From Candidatus Lumbricidiphila eiseniae (GTDB lineage Bacteria; Actinomycetota; Actinomycetes; Actinomycetales; Microbacteriaceae): DNA of 64,000 nucleotides. The DNA is taken from positions 1 through 64,000 of the forward strand of contig NAEP01000017.1 in NCBI GenBank assembly GCA_002529645.1. Reading direction: 5' to 3'. The translations under genes were made by a program, and so were the position numbers. The notes beneath the pieces were generated by a model. It did not search any database, had not been told where the DNA came from, and saw only the letters and a program-made list of their open reading frames with translations. This document shows, one piece after another, positions 27,908-35,634 of this stretch (the first letter of the stretch is position 1; every line of letters begins with the position of its first letter).

Positions 27908-29602
27908 GTGACCGACGATGAACGTCTTCTCGCTGAGCGTTACCGCCTCGGTGACCTCATCGGTCGGGGTGGGATGTCCACCGTTCATCGCGCTGTCGAT
28001 ACCCGACTGCGTCGAGTTGTTGCGGTGAAACTGCTCAAACCACAACTGGCTACCAATCCTTCGTTTCGGATGCGATTCCGACAGGAAGCACAGGCGTCAT
28101 CCCGGATGACTCACCCCACGATCGTTCGCATTTATGACGCTGGCGAAGAAACCTCCCGTGACAGCGCGGGACATGACGTGCAGGTGCCGTTCATTGTCAT
28201 GGAGTATGTCGAGGGGCGACTGGTCAAGGACATCCTTGACGACGGGCCACTCACCTCAAGCGCTGCCGCCCACATCGCTGAAGGTGTGCTCACCGCACTC
28301 GAGTATTCACACCGTGCCGGAGTGGTGCACCGTGATATCAAGCCGGGAAATGTCATGGTGACCGCGAGCGGCCAGGTCAAGGTGATGGATTTTGGGATCG
28401 CTCGTGCGGTTACCGAGTCAACGAGCAATGTGGCGCAGACCACCTCGATCCTTGGTACTGCGGCATATTTTTCGCCGGAACAGGCCCGGGGGGAGTCGGT
28501 TGACGCCCGCACCGACCTCTACTCGACCGGTGTCATGCTCTTTGAAATGCTGACCGGTGTTCAACCTTTTCGTGCTGAAACACCGGTTGCCGTGGCCTAT
28601 CAGCATCTCAGCGAAACACCACCCGCTCCGAGTTCGTTTAACCCAAAAGTCTCGCCCGCGTTTGACGTTGTGGTGGAACGGGCGCTGCAGAAGGGACGCA
28701 CTCAGCGTTACCAGACGGTAGCGGAGTTTCGGGCGGATGTGTTGGCTGCCGCTGCGGGCCGGGTTCCGCTGCACCGGGAACCGGATCAAACCGAGGTGCT
28801 GTTTGGGGCTCCTGTCACCACACTCACCAGCTCCGAGCTCGCGCTCCGGCAGTTAACCGAAGATGAAACGACGGTGCGCACGCAACGACGCCCCCCTGCG
28901 GTCTGGGTGTGGGCCGGTATCGTCGCAACACTTGTTATCGTGGCGGCCGTGATGTACTGGGCGTTTAACCTCCAACCCTCTGCCCCCTTGCCACCGAATG
29001 TGCGCACAATTCCCCCATTAGCGCAGCTCTCGTATGAAGATGCGGTCGCTAAGCTGAAGGAGATAGGCCTAAATTCCACGCGCGCCGATCAGCCCAGTGC
29101 GACCGCAGCGAAGGACGCCGTCATCCGTAGCGACCCAGCCGCCGGGGAGAAAGTTGACAGTGATACGGTCGTAAAGTTGTACGTGTCAGCAGGCCCGCTC
29201 CCGGTTGTGGCACCGGATGTCCGCAACAAAAATATCAACCAGGCCAAAACTGATCTCACTGCCGCCGGTCTCAACCCGGGTACCGAGTCTCGGGTGAACT
29301 CCCCCTCCATTGCGGCCGACATCGTAATCAGCACTGACCCTGCACCAGATTCCACGGTCCCGGCGGGCGCGACCATTAACCTCCAAATCTCGACGGGCAG
29401 GGTGACGCTGCCCGACTTCGTCGGAAAACCGCAGGCCACGGTTGCGAGCACACTCGTATCCGACGACCTGCAGCTGACCGCAGACCTGAAGCCTGACAAC
29501 ACGTGCGGGTCAGAAGCAGGAGCACCGATTACCCGGCAGTCCCCCGCGCCGGGGGAAGTCCCCCAGCACTCGACGGTGCAGATTTTTTATTGCACCGGAT
29601 AG
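27908..29602 (+). CDS. pknB: Ser/Thr protein kinase PknB with three PASTA domains
   Basis: 564 residues. Kinase domain about 10-280 with [36 protein letters not shown] and a TTSILGTAAYFSPEQARG activation segment. Membrane span WVWAGIVATLVIVAAVMYWAF near 335-355. Three PASTA repeats follow (about 365-430, 431-498, 499-564), the last holding two Cys that may form a disulfide. PASTA domains sense muropeptides or lipid II. GAGAGGAACACC precedes the GTG start. Last gene of the operon, 43 bases after pknA. Confidence 0.95.
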   Translation: MTDDERLLAERYRLGDLIGRGGMSTVHRAVDTRLRRVVAVKLLKPQLATNPSFRMRFRQEAQASSRMTHPTIVRIYDAGEETSRDSAGHDVQVPFIVMEYVEGRLVKDILDDGPLTSSAAAHIAEGVLTALEYSHRAGVVHRDIKPGNVMVTASGQVKVMDFGIARAVTESTSNVAQTTSILGTAAYFSPEQARGESVDARTDLYSTGVMLFEMLTGVQPFRAETPVAVAYQHLSETPPAPSSFNPKVSPAFDVVVERALQKGRTQRYQTVAEFRADVLAAAAGRVPLHREPDQTEVLFGAPVTTLTSSELALRQLTEDETTVRTQRRPPAVWVWAGIVATLVIVAAVMYWAFNLQPSAPLPPNVRTIPPLAQLSYEDAVAKLKEIGLNSTRADQPSATAAKDAVIRSDPAAGEKVDSDTVVKLYVSAGPLPVVAPDVRNKNINQAKTDLTAAGLNPGTESRVNSPSIAADIVISTDPAPDSTVPAGATINLQISTGRVTLPDFVGKPQATVASTLVSDDLQLTADLKPDNTCGSEAGAPITRQSPAPGEVPQHSTVQIFYCTG

Positions 29603-29646
29603 ACACACGCCGCGTGTAGCACCGAGACCCACCCGCACAGCGCAAT

Positions 29647-29735
29647 CGATCATCCCGGCCAACGATGCCACGGCTTCGGAGGCTTCAATGGTGCTTCAGC
29701 TTCGTACCGATCATCCCGGCCAACGATGCTACGGC
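29647..29735. repeat. 28-bp direct repeat pair flanking exactly 33 bp (61-bp period)
   Basis: Copies at 29647-29674 and 29708-29735 begin CGATCATCCCGGCC and end ACGGC, with 27 of 28 identical. Homology stops sharply on both sides. The segment between them (29675-29707) is exactly 33 bp and unrelated. It lies between the convergent pknB and pabA genes. On the minus strand the repeat ends GGGATGATCG and the spacer begins with G. The 28/33/28 dimensions are those of a type I-E CRISPR unit, but there are only two repeats and no cas genes in the window. Confidence 0.8.
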
Positions 29736-29767
29736 GCTCCCGCGACCCGCACACCCGGTGCTCGAAG

Positions 29768-30400
29768 CTACGCGAGCAACGGCTTGAGGAAAGCGGCTCG
29801 TTCTTGTGCACCCGGAAGGCCAGCGGTCGCTAGCCAGTTTCCAAGCAGCTGATATCCCCCCTCTGTCAGCACGGATTCGGGATGGAACTGAACGCCGTAG
29901 ATGGGGGCCGAGACGTGCTGCACCCCCATGATCACACCGCCGACTGTACGGCTGGTTACTCGGAGTGAACCGGGCACCGTATCAGACACAATGGCCAGTG
30001 AATGATATCGGGTCGCCCGGAACTCGGTGGGCACTCCCTCGTAAAGCGGGCTGCCATCGTGTAGCACCTGTGAGGTCTTGCCGTGCATGAGCTCTTCCGC
30101 GCCGGTAACCACGGCACCGAAGGCCTCCGCAATCGCCTGGTGCCCGAGGCACACTCCCAGCAGCGGAATCTCGGTTGCCAGCGCAACCCGAACGGCTTCG
30201 ATCGATATACCAGCGTCTGCGGGTGCACCCGGTCCCGGTGAGAGCAGCACCGCATCGTAGTTTGCGAGGTACTCCGGAAGCGCATCAGCGGCCACCGCGT
30301 CATTGCGAATGACATCGGTGGTCGCACCCAGTTCTTGCAGATACCCGTTCAGGGTGTAAACAAAGCTGTCATAGTTGTCAACGACCAAAACACGGGTCAT
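29768..30400 (-). CDS. pabA: Glutamine amidotransferase of aminodeoxychorismate/anthranilate synthase (PabA/TrpG)
   Basis: 210 residues, a class I glutamine amidotransferase. It releases ammonia from glutamine for the partner synthase in folate or tryptophan synthesis. Motifs: oxyanion LLSPGPGAPADAG near residue 52, nucleophile LGVCLGHQAIAEAFG (Cys near 82), and catalytic His-Glu in VQFHPESVLT near 172. Its place next to crgA and pknB matches trpG (Rv0013) of mycobacteria. Start ATG overlaps the stop of the upstream 52-aa gene. Confidence 0.93.
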   Translation of the reverse strand: MTRVLVVDNYDSFVYTLNGYLQELGATTDVIRNDAVAADALPEYLANYDAVLLSPGPGAPADAGISIEAVRVALATEIPLLGVCLGHQAIAEAFGAVVTGAEELMHGKTSQVLHDGSPLYEGVPTEFRATRYHSLAIVSDTVPGSLRVTSRTVGGVIMGVQHVSAPIYGVQFHPESVLTEGGYQLLGNWLATAGLPGAQERAAFLKPLLA

Positions 30401-30555
30401 TCGGGTACCGTCACGCTCAATGGATTGATGATGCTATCGACCCAGGGGTATACCCAGGTGAAAAGCGCGTACGCCACGGCAAGGACGAGAATGAGCACGA
30501 GAACAGCGCGTATCCACCACGGTCCGGGCAAGATCCGCCAGAGTGCACCGTACAT
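30397..30555 (-). CDS. Small single-span membrane protein (52 aa)
   Basis: Short gene between sortase and pabA: ATG at 30555, TGA at 30397-30399 overlapping the pabA ATG (ATGA). The protein begins MYGALWRILPGPWW and has one membrane segment (IRAVLVLILVLAVAYALFTWVYPW) and a short outside tail ending VTVPE. The gap to the sortase stop is three bases, so the three genes form one transcript. A small membrane protein in this position is common in related actinobacteria. No function is known to me. Confidence 0.8.
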   Translation of the reverse strand: MYGALWRILPGPWWIRAVLVLILVLAVAYALFTWVYPWVDSIINPLSVTVPE

Positions 30556-30558
30556 GGC

Positions 30559-31386
30559 CTATTTCCCCCACTTCGCGACGTCGGCAGCGATCTCGGGCGG
30601 CGGGTTTCCGGCACCGGGTCGGAATGATTCATACGTTCCGTAGGCGGCGATCCGCTCCGCCGTTGAGTACAGCGGGTTGCAGGTGGTCAGAGTGATGAGC
30701 CTATCCGTTGTAGCTTTCGTTGAGACCCTCGGAATCGCGTCGAGCACATCCGTTGCCGTCGGGGTGACATACTCAAGGTTGCGGAACCGGTACGTAAACC
30801 AGCCATCCTTCGTTTCAATGTAGATAGGGTCGCCGACCTGGAACTGGTCGATCAGGTGCATGCCACCACCATACGCTGACCGGTGAGCAGCAACCGCAAA
30901 GTTGCCGACCGCACCGGGCATTTGTGTCGAGGGGTAGTGTCCGACGCCCATCTTGAAACTGTTTAGCACATCCATGCCGTACCCCTGCGCAATATTGCGC
31001 TGGGTTCCAGCACCGAATCGTGGCACGTACATGATCGCAAAGACTTCGGCATTGTCATAGGTTTTAGTGTCGACCACCGGCTCAGCCGGAGTTGCGGGAG
31101 CGTTCGGAGCCGGACTGGCAGTTGACGGTGCAGTGGATGGCTCGGGGCTCGTCTTGATGGCCCACTGTGCGTTCTGGTCGGCAGCGGCCGAGGACTGTCC
31201 CTTTGCCAGAATCGCGTCGTTCCACCACAGTTGCCACCCAAGGAACAGGAGTACCAGGATACCGGCGGTGATGAACAGCTCCCCACACACACCAACCACG
31301 GTCACTCGGCCCCGCGCCCGTCGTCGAGCACGGTTTCGGCTTCTGTCCCGCGGTCGCAGTGGAAGCTCATCCTGCGGCGCAGTCAT
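30559..31386 (-). CDS. Class E sortase
   Basis: 275 residues. Basic N-terminus, membrane span (VCGELFITAGILVLLFLGWQLWW), Ser/Pro/Ala-rich stalk (about 70-110) and the sortase barrel. Catalytic residues are visible: His in VAAHRSAYGG near 167, Cys in LITLTTCNPLY near 231, and Arg in AERIAAYG near 241. Class E enzymes anchor surface proteins bearing LAXTG-type signals to peptidoglycan. No such substrate is visible in the window, though the YVTN protein's C-terminus lies off the edge. Leads a coupled unit with the 52-aa gene and pabA. Confidence 0.92.
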   Translation of the reverse strand: MTAPQDELPLRPRDRSRNRARRRARGRVTVVGVCGELFITAGILVLLFLGWQLWWNDAILAKGQSSAAADQNAQWAIKTSPEPSTAPSTASPAPNAPATPAEPVVDTKTYDNAEVFAIMYVPRFGAGTQRNIAQGYGMDVLNSFKMGVGHYPSTQMPGAVGNFAVAAHRSAYGGGMHLIDQFQVGDPIYIETKDGWFTYRFRNLEYVTPTATDVLDAIPRVSTKATTDRLITLTTCNPLYSTAERIAAYGTYESFRPGAGNPPPEIAADVAKWGK

Positions 31387-31477
31387 GGAGTCAATCCTAC
31401 TCGAATCGTCATATGGTCTAGGCTTCGTTGGACGTGCCGCGATCGGTGCACGCAGGTGCCTCGGCTAGAATCGGCGC

Positions 31478-31717
31478 ATGGCACGTAGCAAATCGGTAAG
31501 AACCGAACCCGTCAAGGCTGTGAGCGGCGAGGCGGCGCCTAATCCGGTGTGGTTTAAGCCGGTGATGCTTGGGTTCATGCTCCTGGGACTGCTCTGGATC
31601 ATTGTCTTTTACATCAGTGGTTCGGTGTGGCCGATCGAGAGTCTCGGCCAGTGGAACATCCTCGTTGGTTTTGGCATCATGCTGATTGGCTTCCTCATGA
31701 CAACCCGGTGGCGCTGA
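31478..31717 (+). CDS. crgA: Cell division protein CrgA
   Basis: 79 residues with two membrane spans and the CrgA pattern NPVWFKPVMLGFMLLGLLWIIVFYISG...WNILVGFGIMLIGFLMTTRWR. CrgA coordinates septal peptidoglycan synthesis in actinobacteria by contacting FtsZ, FtsI and other divisome proteins. Its neighbourhood (sortase, pabA, pknB on one side; rhomboid and ppiA on the other) is conserved. ATG at 31478 fits family length. Confidence 0.95.
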   Translation: MARSKSVRTEPVKAVSGEAAPNPVWFKPVMLGFMLLGLLWIIVFYISGSVWPIESLGQWNILVGFGIMLIGFLMTTRWR

Positions 31718-31748
31718 TCGCCTCGCCGGGGCACGCTGCCTGACCCCA

Positions 31749-31872
31749 CAGCCCGAAGTGCACACTCGAGCCCACAGCCCGAGGTGCACGCTCGACCCCG
31801 CAGCCCGAGGTACACGCGACCCCCACGACAAGCCCTCGCGGGGCCATCCACAACCCCTCGCGGGGCCATCCA
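31749..31872. repeat. Two short tandem repeats downstream of crgA
   Basis: CAGCCCGA(A/G)GT begins at 31749, 31775 and 31801, an exact 26-bp period in three diverging copies. It is followed by CCCTCGCGGGGCCATCCA at 31833-31850 and 31855-31872 (22-bp period). A perfect 12-bp palindrome TACACCGGTGTA lies at 31878-31889. No gene is seen in this 210-bp gap. Confidence 0.75.
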
Positions 31873-31911
31873 ATAACTACACCGGTGTAATTCTCCCCAT
31901 GTGGAAAGTCC

Positions 31912-31920
31912 TGTGGATAA
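31912..31920 (-). other. Perfect DnaA box
   Basis: TTATCCACA on the minus strand between crgA and the rhomboid gene. A weaker second site (CTTTCCACA, 7 of 9) lies about 12 bases away near 31900. Too few boxes for an origin, but the gene neighbourhood is oriC-proximal in actinobacteria, so a DnaA-titration or regulatory site is possible. Confidence 0.45.
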
Positions 31921-31928
31921 CCAGCGGG

Positions 31929-32798
31929 CTAGCCAAGACCCAGTGGCCCGACCGGGAAAACGAAGTATCTCAGGCTCAGCACGATCAACACGAGCGTGAG
32001 CCCCGTCATCAGCCAGGGCTGTAACCGCTGTCGGTGGTTTGCGCGAGTTTCCACCAGGATCAGCCCCAACAGCAGTCCGGTCAGGAGTCCGCCGACGTGG
32101 GCCTGCCAAGAAATGGTGGGCACAAAAAATCCGAGGGCAAGGTTGATCCCCACCAGCACAAGCAGTTGCACAGTCGGACCACCGAGCCGTCGCTGGATAA
32201 CAAGCAGCGCGCCCATCACACCAAACAGGGCACCGGATGCCCCGACCACCGCACCGTTGCCCAGCTCACTGAACCACAGCACACCCACCGAGCCACCGAG
32301 CCCAGCAATGAAGTAGAGGGCGAGGAACCGCCAGCGACCAAGCATCGGTTCAAGCATTCGCCCCAGCACAAGCAGTGTGTACATGTTGAGGAGGACGTGA
32401 AAAATAAGGCTCGAATGCACAAACAGCACCGTGAGCATTCGCCACGGTTCAGAATAGGCCGGGGTTGAATAAGCCGGTTCGTAGTAGAGCAGCTCCGTCA
32501 CCCTGAGCACCGGAACCAATTGCAGCAGGTACATCACGACCGTGATAGCAATGATCGCGTACGTCACAACGGGGGCATCGCTGGCTTCGGCCCGTCGACG
32601 CCACCTCGTCACGAGACTCGGGCGGGTTATCCCGGTTTTGCGCTGGCCTTGAATGCACGAAGGACAGATGACACCCACCGGGGCGGGTGTCTGGCACTCG
32701 CCGCACACCGTTTGTCCACACCGCTGACACAGCACAAAACTCTGTCGCTGCGCGTGACGGTAACAAAAATTGACGCGATCGTGTGCGAGGTCGGCCAT
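31929..32798 (-). CDS. Rhomboid-family intramembrane serine protease with N-terminal zinc finger
   Basis: 289 residues. N-terminal B-box-like zinc-binding region with CYRHAQRQS, LCQRCGQTVCGEC and VICPSC (residues 12-50). Then about six membrane segments carry the rhomboid signature HVLLNMYTLLVLGR, active-site GASGALFGVMGAL (Ser near 190) and the catalytic His in QAHVGGLLTGLLLG near 243. It cleaves membrane-spanning substrates within the bilayer. Conserved position beside ppiA and crgA. Confidence 0.94.
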   Translation of the reverse strand: MADLAHDRVNFCYRHAQRQSFVLCQRCGQTVCGECQTPAPVGVICPSCIQGQRKTGITRPSLVTRWRRRAEASDAPVVTYAIIAITVVMYLLQLVPVLRVTELLYYEPAYSTPAYSEPWRMLTVLFVHSSLIFHVLLNMYTLLVLGRMLEPMLGRWRFLALYFIAGLGGSVGVLWFSELGNGAVVGASGALFGVMGALLVIQRRLGGPTVQLLVLVGINLALGFFVPTISWQAHVGGLLTGLLLGLILVETRANHRQRLQPWLMTGLTLVLIVLSLRYFVFPVGPLGLG

Positions 32799-32807
32799 GA
32801 TGGGCCG

Positions 32808-33347
32808 CTACTGCGTCGCGATAGCGATGTTGTGGATGACCACGTCTGTAAGCGGGCGATCCTGTCCCCCCGTCGGCACCGCGGCAATGGCGTCAACAAC
32901 GGCCTGGCTCTCAGCCCCCACAACCCGCCCAAAAATCGTGTGTTTTCCCTGCAACCATGTCGTGGCCCCCACCGTAATGAAAAACTGTGAACCGTTGGTA
33001 CCGCGGCCACCACGGGTTCCCGCATTAGCCATCGCCAACACATAGGGCCCCGTGAAGTCCAGTTCCGGGCTAATCTCATCGTCAAACTGATAACCCGGCC
33101 CGCCGGTTCCGGATCCCAGTGGGTCTCCCCCCTGAATCATGAATCCCGGGATGATCCGGTGGAAGACGGTGTCCGAATAGAGCGGTGCGCTCGATGTCGC
33201 GCCCGATTCCGGGTGGGTCCACTCGAGTGTTCCCGAGGCCAAACCGATAAAATTCTTCACCGTCTTTGGAGCGTGATGACCGTAGAGCTCGACGGAGATT
33301 GGTCCGTGATTGGTCACAATGGTGGCGTGGGCGGTCGCGATGGGCAT
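32808..33347 (-). CDS. ppiA: Cyclophilin-type peptidyl-prolyl cis-trans isomerase
   Basis: 179 residues from the ATG at 33347. The frame is open to a start at 33431, but family members begin (M)PIATAHATIVTNHGPISVELYGHHAPKTV. Cyclophilin core: FHRIIPGFMIQGGDPLGSGTGGPGY (catalytic Arg and Gln-Gly-Gly), MANAGTRGGRGTNGSQFFIT and the Trp segment TTWLQGKHTIFGRVV. No signal peptide, so cytosolic (Rv0009-like). Neither start has a strong ribosome site. Nine bases separate it from the rhomboid gene downstream. Confidence 0.93.
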   Translation of the reverse strand: MPIATAHATIVTNHGPISVELYGHHAPKTVKNFIGLASGTLEWTHPESGATSSAPLYSDTVFHRIIPGFMIQGGDPLGSGTGGPGYQFDDEISPELDFTGPYVLAMANAGTRGGRGTNGSQFFITVGATTWLQGKHTIFGRVVGAESQAVVDAIAAVPTGGQDRPLTDVVIHNIAIATQ

Positions 33348-33466
33348 GGTCGCTATTGTTTCACGAGCAACAGACAACCCGGTGGCAGGCTCACGGTAAA
33401 CCCACGCTCGGTCGCCCACTTTCGATGGCATGATGGATGTAGTTCACCGCGTCCCTGGAGGTCACC

Positions 33467-33988
33467 ATGAGCCTGTCACGAAGCCAACGGAAAGAACTGC
33501 AGGAACTGCGCGACAGCGCCGGGGAACTGTGGTCGAATCAGCAAATCGTGCTGGAGCACGCTGGGGCGGTTGCCTCTGCAGCTGGCCGTCAGCTGAGGGC
33601 CTTGGCTCAACAGGAAGTTGTACCCCGGGTGCGCACCGGCTTCGACACCTATGTCCGACCCGGCCTGGGTCAGGCTGGCCGAGCGGCGCACGTCGTGGGC
33701 GAGGGTGTCGAGCAAACCGTTGGCAGGGTGATCGGGGCGGCCATGTCGATCGGTGATATTGCACAGGATGCCCGTGTGCAGCGGGCTGTTCGGCGCTTCG
33801 CGCCACGGGCTGTCACCGTTGCCCCGCCCGCGAAAAAGAAAAGTTCCGGGGCCGGAGCGTTCCTTGCCGTGAGCGCAGGGCTCATTGCTGCGGCCGGAGT
33901 GGCCTACGCCATCTGGCAGACCTTCCGTGCCGACGATGAACTCTGGGTGGAAGACGATACCACCGACCCGACTTCTTCTGACAGTTAG
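33467..33988 (+). CDS. Conserved actinobacterial membrane protein (173 aa)
   Basis: ATG at 33467 with a strong GGAGG site. A long helical, amphipathic region (residues 1-115) is followed by a Lys-rich stretch (PPAKKKSSG), one membrane span (GAFLAVSAGLIAAAGVAYAIWQTF) and an acidic tail (DDELWVEDDTTDPTSSDS). Homologues are common next to ppiA in Micrococcales and are sometimes mislabelled as DNA helicase; nothing here supports that. Function unknown. Confidence 0.8.
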   Translation: MSLSRSQRKELQELRDSAGELWSNQQIVLEHAGAVASAAGRQLRALAQQEVVPRVRTGFDTYVRPGLGQAGRAAHVVGEGVEQTVGRVIGAAMSIGDIAQDARVQRAVRRFAPRAVTVAPPAKKKSSGAGAFLAVSAGLIAAAGVAYAIWQTFRADDELWVEDDTTDPTSSDS

Positions 33989-34046
33989 ATGTACTCGGCC
34001 ATAGGGATTGGTGACACTCGGAAACAAACCACCCGCCAACCGCCAA

Positions 34047-34088
34047 CCGACTGCCGACTGCCGACTGCCGACTGCCGACTGCCGACTG
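34047..34088. repeat. Heptanucleotide microsatellite (CCGACTG)6
   Basis: Six perfect tandem copies of CCGACTG with no interruption, just after two related CCGCCAA units. It lies in the 210-bp gap before the broken Fic gene. A copy number that can slip makes this a candidate variable locus, but no gene reads through it. Confidence 0.9.
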
Positions 34089-34207
34089 CCACCAAACTCA
34101 TGGCCGAGTGCACCAGGGGAGTCGCGTTCGGCCGATCATGGATCCGAACGCTGACATAGATCTTCACCCCCGCCCGTGTGATGTTGATGAGATGAGGAGT
34201 GAAGGCC

Positions 34208-34789
34208 ATGAGCGACGGTCGTACCCGGCACCTCACCGTCTTGGATCTGGCGGGAGTCGTGTGTTCATCGGGCAAGGTCTTCGACGGATTAGCGACCGGA
34301 AGGCTCGATACGGAGAACTTTCTGCGCTCGGGCAGTCTGGACGGGGTGACCTCGCGTTCGGATCTTGCCCTGCGCGAGGATCTGCGGGATCTCGCTCAGT
34401 TCGTCGTCGACAGTGTCGGCACGCCCATCACTGCAGCGTATGTTCGTGCGGTAAACGCGAAGATCACGCGCAGCGGTGCGCTGCATCCCGGGCAGCTACG
34501 GACGGCAGATCAGGGGATTGGCGTGCAGACGCGGTACGGGTGTCATGAGCCCGCGGTGCTCTCAGACACGGGGCTGCAGCGATTGTTCGATGAGTCGATC
34601 CGAGGCGATGATGTCCTCGACGATGCGCTGAGCCTCTTCGTGACACTCGCCAGGGCGCAGCTCAGTCTCTCGACCGGACCACGGAGGCGAAAGAACCGAA
34701 GGAGACGGTGCCGGATCGGCATCATGCTGAGCCTGCTGCCGAGACCTCGTCTCAGGCGACTCGCATCTACGTGCGCTTCCCGGAGCTGA
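34208..34789 (+). pseudogene. Truncated Fic-domain protein gene
   Basis: ATG at 34208 with AGGAG eight bases upstream. The protein follows Fic proteins over the pre-catalytic part: AYVRAVNAKITRSGALHPGQLRTADQGIGVQTRYGCHEPAVLSD, then DDVLDDALSLFVTLARAQ. In intact relatives the next residues are the active-site HPFxDGNxR-type motif. Here the frame runs instead into Arg-rich nonsense (LSLSTGPRRRKNRRRR) from about 34660, so the AMP-transferase centre is lost. A second frame (ending TAA at 34855-34857) then shows coding-like residues (YVRFPELNPKNRPNPER), probably the tail of another gene joined by deletion. Confidence 0.6.
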
Positions 34790-34837
34790 ACCCGAAGAAC
34801 AGGCCAAACCCCGAGCGCGATCCACCGGGACCGCCCT

Positions 34838-34924
34838 CGCCGGACCCCGAGCGCTAAACGATCCTCCGAACTCAAGAGCAACTGCCAATCGGCCCGGCGC
34901 CGGGCCCCGAGCACTGAACGATCC
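34838..34924. repeat. Degenerate ~27-bp direct repeat pair around 33 bp
   Basis: Bases 34838-34864 and 34898-34924 match at 24 of 27 positions (CGCCGG, CCCCGAGC, AACGATCC shared) and flank 33 unrelated bases. The period is 60. Similar in layout to the clean 28/33 units elsewhere in the window. The 5' copy overlaps the end of the coding-like tail after the Fic remnant, so it may partly be coding DNA. Confidence 0.5.
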
Positions 34925-34990
34925 GCGGCAATCCCATCACGACCAGGACCGCTTGGTCTATCGCAGTGCAAGCACCGCTGTGCCGTCGCG

Positions 34991-35431
34991 TCACAATCGG
35001 ATGCGCCCGTCAGCGGGTTCTGTCTCGTGTAGTCGAAGCGCAATATCAACGAGACTGACCCGGTGCAGTGTCGGCACCTCCGCGAGCGAAAACCACCGTG
35101 CCTCATCGCTTGAGCCGTGCTTTTCATGCTGCAGTGACCCGCCCACAGTGTGTGCCCGATACACAACACGCAGCGCATAGAGCGGTCCCCGACCGGTTGG
35201 TCGATGTGCGGCTGCGATGATCATGGTGTCCACGCCGAGCAACCGGTCAACCACCGACTCAAAGCCGGTTTCTTCCCGGATCTCCCGCACCGCCGCGTCG
35301 ATGGGATGCTCCTCACCCTCGATCCCACCGCCGGGCAACGACCAACCACTACGACCGTGCTCATTCCAGTGGGCGAGCAGAATGTGGTCATCCCGAACTA
35401 TCACCCCGTACGCTGCGATTCGAATGTCCAC
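34991..35431 (-). CDS. NUDIX hydrolase
   Basis: 146 residues. Full Nudix box GGGIEGEEHPIDAAVREIREETGFE (residues 31-55), which binds metal and cleaves nucleoside diphosphate-linked substrates. N-terminal strand IRIAAYGVIVRDDHILLAHW is typical. Substrate unknown; general nucleotide-sugar or oxidised-nucleotide clean-up is possible. It stands alone between the Fic remnant and the cytochrome b gene. Confidence 0.9.
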   Translation of the reverse strand: MDIRIAAYGVIVRDDHILLAHWNEHGRSGWSLPGGGIEGEEHPIDAAVREIREETGFESVVDRLLGVDTMIIAAAHRPTGRGPLYALRVVYRAHTVGGSLQHEKHGSSDEARWFSLAEVPTLHRVSLVDIALRLHETEPADGRIRL

Positions 35432-35561
35432 CCAGTCACCCTAACCGCACAACACGGTTGGCGGCTATCTGCGCCGCACCGCTAAAGACCGTGGTGGGCT
35501 GGGCCGATGTGTCATACCGTTGCGCGTCACAGACCGCTCACCCGGCATCCGCACTATCGTC

Positions 35562-35610
35562 GTCTCATCGCCCTGCGTTGACACAACACCGGGGCACATA
35601 ACGATGAGAC
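35562..35610. promoter_or_regulatory. Inverted repeat upstream of the cytochrome b gene
   Basis: GTCTCATCG (35562-35570) and CGATGAGAC (35602-35610) form perfect 9-bp arms 31 bases apart, 25-73 bases before the ATG at 35635. It could be a looped operator; no regulator is recognised. Confidence 0.35.
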
Positions 35611-35634
35611 CGCGCCCTCGAAAGGATCAACTGG

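Noticed and set aside
31749-31872. CRISPR array.
   Set aside because: A 26-bp head-to-tail tandem with no unique spacers.
31900-31920. Chromosomal origin (oriC).
   Set aside because: Only one perfect and one weak DnaA box, with no dnaA/dnaN beside it and no AT-rich unwinding region.
34047-34088. CRISPR array.
   Set aside because: The unit is only 7 bp with no spacers; it is a microsatellite.
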